Of a stretch of DNA of 64,000 nt, positions 1 through 11,485 are shown piece after piece (positions within the stretch are counted from its first letter, which is position 1; each line of letters starts with the position of its first letter). The DNA is taken from the NCBI RefSeq assembly GCF_028389875.1, contig NC_084671.1, positions 29,817,083-29,881,082 of the forward strand. Direction: 5' to 3'. The notes beneath the pieces were generated by a model. The model made no database searches and was not told the DNA's origin. It saw only the letters and a list, made by a program, of their open reading frames with translations. This stretch comes from Rhea pennata (taxonomy: Eukaryota; Chordata; Aves; Rheiformes; Rheidae). The position numbers and the translations under genes were made by a program.

Positions 1-145
1 CATAGGGTTGGGGTTTTTTTTTTTCATTTTTCTGACAAAGCCAATATAATTGCAAAGTGTCTTCCATTTTCATTTATTTTAACTCAAAATATGAAATAAA
101 GTTATCATTAATTATTATACAGTCCCTTTAACTCTGAACTTTTTG

Positions 146-996
146 CTGATACACCAGAAGGCTGTGCTGCCATTCAGAGATCTGGAGAGGCTGGAGAGTT
201 GGGCGGAGAGGAATCTCATGAGGTTCCACAAGGGTAAGTGCAGAGTCCTGCACCTAAGGAGGAAAAACCCCATGCACCAATACAGGTTTGGAGCTGACCT
301 ACTGGAAAGCAGCTCTGCAGCAAAGGACCTGGGAGTGCTTGCAAAAAACAGATAGATTATAAGCCAGCAATGTGCCCTTGTAGCCAAGGTCAACGGTATC
401 CTTGGGTGCATTCGGAAGTGTTGCCAGCAGGTCGAGGGAGGTGATCCTGCCACTCTACTCAGCCCTGGTGAGGCCTCATCAAGTACTGCATCCAGTTCTG
501 GGCTCCCCAGTACAACAGAGACATGGAGCTACTGGAGAGAGTCTAGCATAGGGCTACCAAGATGATCAGAGGACTGGAGCATCTGCCCTGTGAGGAACGG
601 CTGCAAGAGCTGGGCCTCCTTAGCCTTGAGAAGAGAAGACTGAGGGGGGGGGGGGATCTTATCAATGTCTATAAGTACCTGAAGGGAGGGTGTCAAGGGG
701 ACGGGGACAAACTCTTTTCAGTAGTGTTAAGCGACAGGACAAGAGGCAACAAGCACAAACCGAAACACAGTAAGTTCTACTTGAATATAAGGAAAAACCT
801 CTTCACTGTGAGAGTGACACAGCACTGGAACAGGTTGCCCTGAGAGGTTGTGGAGTCTCCTTCTCTGGAGATATTCAAAGCCCACCTGCATGCAACCCTG
901 TCTGACATGCTCTAGGTGACCCTGCTTGAGCAGGAGGGTTGGACTAGATGATCTCCAGAGGTCCCTTCCAACCTCATCCACTCTGTGATTCTGTGA
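146..996 (+). mobile_element. CR1 LINE, 5'-truncated, 3' part of ORF2 plus tail
   Basis: Translated pieces match the region after the reverse-transcriptase active site of avian CR1: [18 protein letters not shown], then [18 protein letters not shown], then [14 protein letters not shown]. The 3' end carries the usual CR1 tail, with ggttggactagatgatctcc followed by a short tgattctgtga terminus. The element begins just after the catalytic motif, so it is severely 5'-truncated. Frameshifts and stops break the frame, and a run of ten G lies near 645-654. It sits antisense to PAK2 within intron 2. Confidence 0.9.
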
Positions 997-3487
997 CTAA
1001 GTTAGGTCTTGGGAACCTGTCCTTCTGCTCTTGCAAAAAAGAGCAAGGTCTGCTTTCCAGGTAGAAAGCTGATGCTCAAGACTCCATCTCATAGCCTTCT
1101 GCTGGACAGAATAGAGCTAGCAGTGAGCCGCGGCATATCTAACCTGAGATCAAGAAACTGAAGGCTTTCCTAGGATTAGGCATACTGGCTCAGAGAGGAC
1201 ATGTAGATACTACAGGATGCATGAAGTCAGCAAGAACAGCAAAGCGTTCATAAGAACAAATGAAAGCAGAAGGATTTTAAAATGGGGCACTCACTTGATG
1301 ACCACTCTCCTCTGTAAGTCACCTTTGCTAAGCAAAGCTTATTTTGGAACTGTTTTGAAATAAAACAAAAAGACATCCTTTTCTCTCTCTCTTTTTTTTT
1401 AAATCATCTTAACAGTAAAAGCCACAAAGTTTCAATGTAGTGAAAGATCATCTAAAAAAGTGGTCTCATAGCTATAATGCAGTAAAAAGGTATGGACTAC
1501 AGGGGAAGCATGTCTTACACTCAAGCAGAGCCAGAAGATCTTTCCAAAATGCCTTCCCCACGGGTGGGAAAGGAAGACAAGGGAGCTGGAGACAATCCTT
1601 AGAAATGGAAAGCCACGTGGGCCGCCTTGAGCTGAACAATGTGGTGGAAAGACACTGCTATTATAAACAGGATATCTTGAACATGGCTGTGGCAGTCAGA
1701 GCCAACAAGCAAGCAGACTGTCCAAGGGCCTTACTAACATATTTCCGTCACAAGATTGGAGAAACTCGCTTACGTGAAAACATTCAAGCAAAGTGCAGTT
1801 TCTTCTTGACCTCTTGCAGCTGTTTATGTGAAAGCAGGAAAAAAAATGTTATATTGCTCAGGAAGATTCATGGTCTGAAGCACTTGGCTTCTAGGGAACA
1901 GAAGCTGGTGCTCAAATCCTCAGACATGTGCTACACAAATAAACCCTTGTCTTTCAAAAACACACATCTTTTTGGTACAGGAGGCACTTCTAGGCTGACA
2001 GGAGTATCAAATCACAGAGGCACTCAAAATAAACGCAAGCAGCAAGCTTCAGTCAAGAGGCAGGTCCAGTGAGTCATGTTTTGGCAGCATGTGCACTTGT
2101 CAACAAGGCCGCAGGGAGGCCACGCTATTTTTGAACCTCTGATTATGTTTGTATCACAGCCCTGTATTTAAATGGGAATCCCTTTAATAAAGGACAACAC
2201 TTGTGTCAAGCCACAAATAGATCCAAGATACTGTCCCTTGCTCCTACAGTTAGAGCAGGCTCTCAGGCCCTGCAATGAGAGCAGCAAACAGCCTCGTTTC
2301 AAACAGGGTGGGGGAAATGCAGGCTCTTTCAAAGGGACTCAGAAAATAGGAGAACTCGTTGGACTTCAGAAGTCTAGCCTGGGAAATTCATGGCAACTAC
2401 ATACCATAGTAAAAATATGACCATCTCATCATTTATCCTGAACAACAAAACTAGGAAAAAAGCATCCATCACTAGATCATTAAATAATTTCTTTAAGCTC
2501 TTATGATTAATTCATTGCAGAACTAGCTCTGCCTTGGGGCAGAAACTCAGCATCTGAAATATCTGAAACCTACAGTTTCCTATACTACACTACTGGGGGG
2601 CTACAGTTAGTCCTCCCAAACCTCACCATCTCCCCAACTCTACCTCCTAAAGGTAGAGAAACCTCCTAAGCGAGTAGTAGCAGGGGGAGAGGCAGAGCTG
2701 TAGCAATAGACAAGATATTATCAGTGGATCTAGCAGCTAGTTGGAAGAGAAGGCATTAAAACAGCATAGGAAACTGTGGGATGAGCAAGCAAAACACATC
2801 ACAGCAGCACAGAATCGCTATGTGCAGTAGCGCAACCACCCCGTAGGAATCAGCAGAGAGGTAAGAGACTGCTAATGAAAAGCTACGGTGTTTCCTGAAC
2901 AATTTGACACCTAGAACCCAGAAAAAGAAAGACCTAAGTACACAGCATCCTGAGACACAGTCCTAATTGCGGCCTTGGTGCAAACACAACTACACAGACC
3001 TACAACACATCCTCAGGTTTCTCTAGAAACACCACCAAAAATCCAGCCTCTACATGCACTTTTTTTCCCCCCGCCAAGAGCTCTGACATTCAGTACTGCA
3101 TCACCTGATTATCAATGATGGAACTCATTCAGATACACACAAGCAATTAAGTTGTGAAAGACAATAAAAAGCAAGGGCATATCTTCGTTCTAACAAGCCT
3201 ATCTGGTTATTCACAGATACTAAATCCAGAAGGGAACTTGCAAAATCATACAGAAACCTTCAGAGCAAAGTCAAACAATTCTAGCCAGCTGTTCCTGTAT
3301 CAAATCTAATCATCTGCAGTAACCTTGTATGTCTCCTAGTAAGACATGCCTTCATTTTATGAAAAGGAGAATTTGTCATTTCTTTTGCATCTTGTCAAGT
3401 TTTGTACTGGAGTCAGGAGAAAGGGTTCCCTTAAAAAAAAATCTACTTTAAATACAAAGTCAGGTTAACAATTCAATTGGCATTAAA

Positions 3488-3495
<8 letters not shown>

Positions 3496-3530
<35 letters not shown>
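3496..3530. repeat. A35 homopolymer
   Basis: An uninterrupted run of 35 A on the plus strand in PAK2 intron 2. There is no recognisable retrocopy directly upstream. Confidence 0.95.
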
Positions 3531-3531
<1 letters not shown>

Positions 3532-6500
3532 AAGCAGAAATCTAATATTTCTGTAAAGTTTACCAGCAGCAGAATAAAAAAAGATATTTGAATGGGCATT
3601 TCTGGTGAGGGTGCATCTCAGCCATGCTAGTGAACAAAACAACTAACCATCAGACTATTGTTTCAGTGCCAGAAAGTCACTGTGACTTCACATCATTTAT
3701 ATTCTGCTTATACTTGACAGCCAATTTTGCAATCATGAGAGCTGAAAGCATTTCTTTGGATGTTTGTATTGTCTTCACTGTGATTCAGCCAATAGACAAG
3801 TTTTTCCAAAATTAAAAAAGACATCTTTCAGACAGTTTCTTTCATCTGAATAACTCAATTACCATTTTTCTATTATCCTGTCATGTCATAAAATCTTCCA
3901 CTTTTTTTCAGAATAGGACATTACTTTAAGCATTTTTTTTAACATTAAACTGGCACAATGGTCTCAAAAATGCACTTTTCTTAGCTGAAATGACTTCTTC
4001 TATTTTTAGTTTTCATCACTAGGTATACAGATACACACTAAACAAGTATGCAAATAACTTACATAAATTAGATACATATTATTATCTATAGAGTGGTCTA
4101 CAATAAGTAATTGGATTTTCAAACAATTCTAGATGAGTCAATGCAACTTTACACAAGTCTTCATGCAGCTGCTTGAGGTACCACCTTTTCAGTCACTCCA
4201 GTAGTGAATAAACCCATCAAAGATGGGCATAGGGAACACTTAAGAGGAACAAAAGGCACTACAAAATGCCATAAAGCTGCCCTGCAGCCACTTGCACTTT
4301 TAATAGAACTCTTTAAAAAAGATACAAACCAACTACATAGGCTCCACTGGATGCTCCTGCAGATTTAATAGGGATTTTTTTTTTTAGAAATAATTTACAG
4401 TCGCAAATGGCCTAGCCTTACCACTTCTCCACAATAAAGAGAGGCTTCAGCACAATCATGTTTCACAACACAAGCAAGTCTCACCCAGTATTACTAATTT
4501 AGAGCAACGAAGACCTTCCTTCATTTTCTGTTTACACTCTACTTCATTATAGCTGGTCTGAAAAAAGGTGTTACACATGTTCTCTTGCCATCTAGGCAAC
4601 AGAACAATTACAAATGCCATGCCAGCTCCTAAACTAGGTATAGAAAGAATTTATTCTCCCATTCAGAAGATGGAGGGACTTGACTCTTCCACCAGATTTT
4701 CTTACTGTACTCACCATAAGAATTTTTAAGTGTTTCCTCCCAAGACAAACAATATAATAAAATACCAGTTTCTGTGGCACTGAAGGGCTAAGCTAGAATC
4801 TGCTCCAGACAAATGGCACTTAAACCCAGCTGTTACAATGAACAGATTAGGATTCACCTTCTTCACAAAGTTCAGAGGCCTCAGGTCTCAGTTTGTCACC
4901 ACTAACCTGTAACAAGTTAGCTCATGTTCACATTTAAGACATCCCTCTTTAACACTTCTTCCCATTCTCGGAAAGAGACCACCACCACTGTTGCTGCTGT
5001 TAACTCACCATGATGTTGAGTTATTTCACAAGAAGTGACCTTGCAACATAATTATTCTGCTTCCAAAAGCTTCCCTGGCCAAATATTTCCATCCTCAGAA
5101 AATGAAAACACACTCATCATTCACTGTAGAGATGCCACCAGATAATGGAAAGCTATCTTCTGAAGCCAAGAAAGCCCACCTCTAGTGTTTGCATAGCTCT
5201 AGTGAGACAGTTCAGAAAGATGAGCAAGAATAAAAACCAACCCTGGGGAAAATACTTAACAAAGTGAGTAAATAACCGGAGGAGCAAAGTCTGTCAAAAT
5301 AATCGAACCCGTGTCAGCACAACTGAACCAGTCCTACCTAGCATATCAACAATGAGACATAGGAAGCTGAAAACAGAACTAGAAAACATTATAAAGGTCA
5401 AGGCTTTCTCCATGACAAGACAGCACTATGCAATTATTTTTCCAATCCTGATATAAATATATACAAAACATTATTTTTCTGCCTAAATATTTGCTCTTCG
5501 AAAGTATTATATGCCATAATTTTGTAACAGATTCCCCAGAATTTGTAAATACATTCATAGCAAAAGTAATATCCAAAAGGGGGGGACAGGGGACACTCAG
5601 CAATGAAATTTGCAACATCTTCAGAACTAATCCAAAAGATAAATGAGATCAGTATCTGTTAATATTTGGTATTAATTTCCGCTAAGAATACAACTTTATA
5701 TTAATCACAGAAATGGTAACTGGTATGGATTGACAAAATGCATAGCAGTTTAAGGTCAGGTTAGTAACTCTCCCCAGTATCATCCTACCAGACGTTACAA
5801 GTTTTTCTATGCACTATTTTGTTCTTCATAGAAATATACACATCCTGGAGAATGAGGAGCAGGGCTCCAGTACTGTACTTATATTCATCATACAGAAAAG
5901 AGGGGGGAAAAAAAGCACAGATACACTCTAGTTTCATTACAGCAAATTTTTCTCATTAACAATCCTTGTTTATAACAACTAAGAACTTGACCGTTAGAAC
6001 CCATTAGCAATTAATCCTAGTAGTGCAGTTACACAGATTTGACCTCAATACAACAACCATATTTTTCTTAATTCCCCTTCATACAAACTGCACCCTCCCA
6101 CCATTTCTCTACTCTCTTTCTTCTAAAGGTACCACATAAATTACTCATCAATATGAAGCAACTTCCACATAGGCGGGATACTTGGTTCCATCCAGGAACC
6201 TGCACTTAGTATAGCAAAATGGTAAATAATACAATACCCAGGAATCAAATATTTACTAAGGTTGTACAGAAGTGCATTACTAGAGCTTTAAACCAGGCAG
6301 TGAACTTGAGAAGCGGTAGACAGATTTTCCTCAATGAGCTATTTAATTTTTTGTCATTTACATTCATAACTTCATGCGTCTCAATGGTAAATGGAAAAGA
6401 ATATCCCAGCTCACTAAACACAGATACCACAGTTTCAGCACTTCTCTAATTCTCCACATTTGGACAAGTTATAACAAAATTTGATGAATCTAAAGTGGAA

Positions 6501-6591
6501 ATTATAGACTCAAACATCTAAAGCACTACCAAAACTTACAGGAAGAGTAAAGAAATACAGGTCATAACAGTGGAAAACTGAGGCATCTTAC

Positions 6592-6778
6592 CTTTTTCAG
6601 TGCTAGAGAATATAGAGATGATTTTATTCCTAGGTTTTCTCTCTTCCGGCACAGAGGGCAGGGGTTTCAAGCTGTGGTTGGCAGACAACTGGTCTTTGCT
6701 CCCTGAACTAAAGATAGTACTACTCATCCGGACAGGAGGAGCTGGTGGCTTGTCTTCCAGTTCTCCGTTGTCAGACAT
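6592..6778 (-). CDS. PAK2: PAK2 first coding exon (p21-activated kinase 2, N-terminus)
   Basis: PAK2 is a Ser/Thr kinase activated by GTP-bound Rac and Cdc42; it controls the cytoskeleton and survival signalling. This exon encodes residues 1-62 plus one base of codon 63. The protein starts MSDNGELEDKPPAPPVRMSS and ends ISIFSSTEK. The PPAPPVR stretch (residues 11-17) is the family's NCK SH3-binding proline motif. The wording SDNGELEDK distinguishes PAK2 from PAK1. The start ATG is at 6778-6776. On the minus strand an acceptor (ctatttcag) places the exon start at 6802, leaving 24 bases of 5' UTR, and a donor gtaag follows 6592. The intron falls after the first base of a Gly codon, as in mammals as far as I recall. 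The CRIB, autoinhibitory and kinase domains lie outside the window. A few substitutions against human PAK2 (SSGSKDQ for STGGKDP) fit a bird ortholog. Confidence 0.95.
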
Positions 6779-9700
6779 GGTTCTCAATAGCTAGCAAAAG
6801 CACTGAAATAGAAATATTTGTTTCAATATGGGAACAGAGCATGGAATACAGAAATGTAGCATTTCTGCTGCTGGCCAAAAGGGGAAAAGAGGACATGTTC
6901 ATACTAGGCCTGCAATCAACTCTACAGAACTTAATAAGCATTACACTGGCAAACCCAAACATCACCTCTGATGGAAGCAGCCCCTTCCTCCTCTCCTTTC
7001 TGGCTTCTCACTCCCATTTCTGTGACACCCATTCATTTGTGGGACGAACTGATAAACTTATCCAATGATGAAATTAATCTAGCCGAAAATAATAGTCAGG
7101 TATAAGCCAGACCAATTCTGAGATATAGTTTACTATCCAAAGCACTATCTCACATAAAGGTTGTGCAACTGCAAGGGACCAGCACACATAACACAATGAG
7201 AATTTCTTTTAAGGGTAGCTGTAGCTCAAAGGGCTTCATGCTCTTTCAAAATACCTTTAAAAGTTTTAGATGTTTCCCATCATAAAAAGACAAGATCTTG
7301 AAGAGGGAAGACATAGTTCAACACACTATCAACATTAAGTAGTATTAGGAATATCTCTACTCAATTTATGCAGCCTACATAAAAAAACATGGAATTAGGA
7401 TCTCTCCGATTCACTGTAGTTCAGAAGGACTTGCATCTCTCCTACCAATTTGTACTACAGTTCCTCTATATGTAAAATGAAAATATACTATCTCCACAAT
7501 CCACCTGTAAAAGCTCCTAACAAAAAAAATCACACACAGAGAGAAATCATGAACAAATAGCTACTAACACTAAAAGCAGCACAAAGAACATCAGCATGAT
7601 TAATCTCACATTCCAAAAAGCCTGTCCTGGCCTTTCCTCCATCCCTATAACATCCTCAAGATTTTTATCTCTGAACAGCATGAAGCAGGCAGCCCCCTGC
7701 TAGAGAATGAATAGTATGATGAAAGATTTACAGAAATCACTGTTTGCTGATTTTCCTTTGCTTTGAAAAAAAATGCCTTTCACATCTCAATTTACTAAAG
7801 TGATGAGATATTCCCTTGGATCAGGGATCAATAGGTATCTTTTATACCGATCTCCTCCATTTCTCACAACATTTCTGGAAGTGAACATCCTACTGGTGTT
7901 CGCCAGCTATCCCACACAGTCCCAAAACAAAAACGAAGCCCAGCTACACCACTGGAGCAATTACTTTTAATGCCTTTTTAAAAAGTGGGGATAAGATAGT
8001 GCAATATACTATCAATGACACCTTATTTCCAAAGTATAAATACTGCACTATGTAATGGCTCTGGACAACATGGGCACATTTCACAGCATGGTCCTGGCAT
8101 AAGAATTACAAACTGGTGGACTGCCATTCCTTATCATCACACCGGATGAGTAAATATTGCCAAATCCCAACTATGAAAAACAAAGCAGGATAGTAGCCTG
8201 GATTCAAGCAGCAGAAGAGAGTTTTATGTCAAGATGCTCAAAAGAGATTTCAATGAATTACTCTTACAATTCCCCAAGAAAGAATATTGTCTCTGTACCA
8301 ACAGCTTCAGAGACACAAAAAGCAGGAAGCAAGGCTCCGGTAGCATAAGTACAAACTGGACATGTGCTGGTTGCCCCATTTGCTTAGCGATTGATCTAAA
8401 TCAGTTGTCCACGGTGCGTAATGTCTACCTAGACAAATCTGCCACTGGGCCCTTTTGCTGATGGCGGAAAAATAAATAGGCCTGCAACATTTGAACATGC
8501 CAGCAGGGGTGCAGTGGCAGATCTGGACGTGATTTCTACCTTTCAACATTCTTTCAAATGTGCTTGCTGATTATTCTTTCTGATGTCATGCGTTATCTAC
8601 AAGATCTTCCATATCTTCCAGTACCTAAACTGCAATACAGGAAAAAAATTAAGAGCCTTGGAATTTAACAACAGGTCTGAGAAGTCACGCCTGAAAGATT
8701 GTCATTCCAATTGCTTTCCTAACAACACATATTGTTTGTGCAAAACCTGTGCCCCTCAATATGAGGCATCTAAATTTCTTTATAGCCTAAGCTACCAAAT
8801 CAGATATAGAGTATTCAAGAGGCCTATTGTTTAGACCTAGCTTTGAAGGGGGCATAGAGAGAAAAGAACAGTAAAGGGAGTCTGTGTCGATTAATACGTA
8901 GCTCTGAAGGCAGGCACGGACGTATGCATGCATTGATGGCAGTGCAGAGGACAGCAATCCCTTTTCCTTATTTTAATCAAATCTGAGAAAAGAGCAAGTA
9001 AAGGGTGTTTAAATATCCAAATGGGAATAGAGGTTTTAAAGGAAGCACTACTTCTTTCTAACAGACAAAGAAGAACAAATGGATGACTAAATAAAGCATA
9101 GTAGTTAAAGCACAGTAGTTAAAGAAGCAAACCACAGGACTTTGTAGATAGACTATGAAAGCATCAGGAGAAGTCGTTTGTGGGGTTTTTTTTCCCCCCT
9201 CTCTCTTTTTTTCCCCTCTCCAATTAAACATCTTATTCCCTCCATCCATTCACTTCTTTGAGCCATTTGATATTTGCAACAGCAAGATATAGGACACAAG
9301 TTAGTTGTTTCTCAAGCTGGACAAGAATAGATTGGCACTCCAAGTCTATGCTTTTTTCCACTCCCTCAGGTCATCTGACTGGTGACTGAGGCCAGTCATG
9401 TAAATGAACAATGCTACAACTTGCTATTTAGCTTGTTAATTTTACAAAATGTTTATGATGCTTTCATTTACACATTTTTTAGGTAAAACTCTCAATGCAG
9501 TAAAGCTTCAAAATTTTTTCAGTAGCCAAGAAGTTCTGCATTACAGCTCCTTGAATTGTAAAGCACTAAGCTCAAGAAGAAAGTGTATGGAAATCCAAAA
9601 CCCCTCTATTCCACAAGAAAATCAGGCACTTCATAAAAGGGCATAACAGAGTTGTACCAGGCACTCCGGTAGCCTGAGTTAATGCAGACTCAGGTATTTG

Positions 9701-10218
9701 TAGTCACACATACTCTTTCAGGCTCATTAAATTGTAGTTTAGTTAAAAAAAACAAAACTCAATTTTCTATAAGAAATTTAACAGAAGAGATTTGATTTAT
9801 CTAACAAAGTGTTTTAGCATCTATGCAAACATTTCAAGAGAATTTCTACATTCAAAAATATTTTGCACAAAGGACCATTTCAATGTGCAGGAGAAACAAC
9901 AGCTCCGAGTTCACAGTTTAAAAAAATCACAACAGCTCCATTCACAATACTGATCAGTTCATTTAAAAAAAAAAAAAGAAAAAAAGTCTGATCCTTCAGT
10001 CACCACTGGAAGTTAAAGAAAAAAAAAAGATCAGTCATTCTGCAACACAGGTTTAAATCCAAATGGCTAGTTTCCTTCCAATATCTAAGTGCTGAAGAAA
10101 GGCACAGTTCTCTCCCTCTTATCCCTGTCTTCATTATGCAGGGAAAGTTTCCACAGAGACAGGAAGTGCTTTTGAAATTGCTGTAGAGGTTTGGCACTAG
10201 GTGCAATGACTGGTGGGG

Positions 10219-10241
10219 AAAAAAAAAAAAAAAAAAAAAAA
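10219..10241. repeat. A23 homopolymer
   Basis: A run of 23 A on the plus strand. It lies inside the 168-codon minus-strand frame, where it would encode a run of Phe; this argues against that part being coding. Confidence 0.9.
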
Positions 10242-10612
10242 GTGCAAATACATCCTGCAGCTCCTTTTCTGCCCCCTCACTCCCACAGGCAGGAAAAAGG
10301 AGCCTGCCTGATTCAACAAGAGCAAAACGCAGCCGCTCTCGCACCATCACACTTTTGCTAGCTTGCTGAATCATAGCTTGTGCATGGAATTGCAAGAACT
10401 GGTGGAATTTCATTTTTTCCAGCACCCGTGAAGGAGTCTGTGTATTAGCAAAGATGATGCCAAGTTCATGTTTCTCCGACAGCAGCAGGCGCATTTCCTT
10501 TTTCACTTTGGTGACAAGACATTTACTGAAATGGTTAGCCTAGCTTTGTGCAGCCTCCTAAAAGCATACTAAATCTGGTGGAAAGGGGGCAGAAAAAGCA
10601 AATATATTTTTT

Positions 10613-10636
10613 ATACACACACACACACATATATAT
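10613..10636. repeat. (AC)n(AT)n microsatellite
   Basis: A short compound dinucleotide repeat, AC units passing into AT units. Confidence 0.9.
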
Positions 10637-11460
10637 CAATGGACATAATTGGCAAACAGGGATTCACCTTAGCCAATTAAGATAACACCAGTAATAGGGG
10701 ATTTAAGGTATGTAACAGCCTCTCCCACTCCTAACTCCAAAACATTATCACTGCAACTAAAGCTGCTAATGAAAAGACTGATTCTCAATACTCATCACTA
10801 CTAGTTCATGCCATGACATGTAGTAGCTGACCCCTCATCCACGTGACAATGGTTTCTTGTCCTGCCTGGAGGCAGTCAAAGAGGAAGCATCTCTTCATCC
10901 TTTATGGTGTTAGATACCATCGCAATGCAAACCGCAGCAGCTGAAGAGCAAGTGTGTTCCCTCTCCTGCTACCAAGACGGTAGCAAGCAGCCAGCTGGGC
11001 ACTGCGATCTCTTAAATTGCCCAGCACGACTTCAAGACAGGTTCTTCAGAAATGCATCTCATTTCCCCTGCTCCTTCCTTTCTCCAGGGAGACAGAAGCA
11101 AGAAAAGCCACACGTGTCGCTTAACCTATCTTCTTCCTCACCAACTGGCCCAGCAGTAATTGATTTGCACATGCAGTCACCGCTTCATTTTTACGGTGAC
11201 ATTACAGGGGTCAGTCCTGCTGCTAGCGAGCTTGCTCCCTTCAGGTAAAGAAACGGGTCTGATCACCTATGGAGTTCCTGGATCACAAGAGAGAGACAAC
11301 AGTTCCTCTCACTGCTAGTCATGGGAAAACACCTATAACCCTAACACTGAGAACGAGCAAAGGGTGGCAGGAAGGTAAAGCAAGAAGTAGACGGCATTTA
11401 CAGAACGCCGACAAGCACGCATCACCATAGCACATTGGTCTGAACGCTCCAGTTGTGGTT

Positions 11461-11485
11461 ATTTTATTTATTTATTTATTTATTT
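11461..11485. repeat. (TTTA)n microsatellite
   Basis: About six tandem TTTA units in PAK2 intron 1. Confidence 0.9.

Larger units (their letters stand above)
1..6591 (-). other. PAK2: PAK2 intron 2 (partial)
   Basis: This is non-coding sequence downstream, on the minus strand, of the first coding exon of PAK2. The next exon, which should encode the basic region and the CRIB domain, is not visible and must lie left of the window. The stretch holds a truncated CR1 at its left edge and a 35-base A tract near 3.5 kb; otherwise it is AT-rich unique-looking DNA. One open frame of 210 codons at 1440-2072 (plus) has no recognisable domain and I do not treat it as a gene. Confidence 0.75.

Noticed and set aside
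3460..3642. Short frame containing a run of Phe
   Set aside because: The Phe run is the A35 tract read on the other strand; no coding signal.
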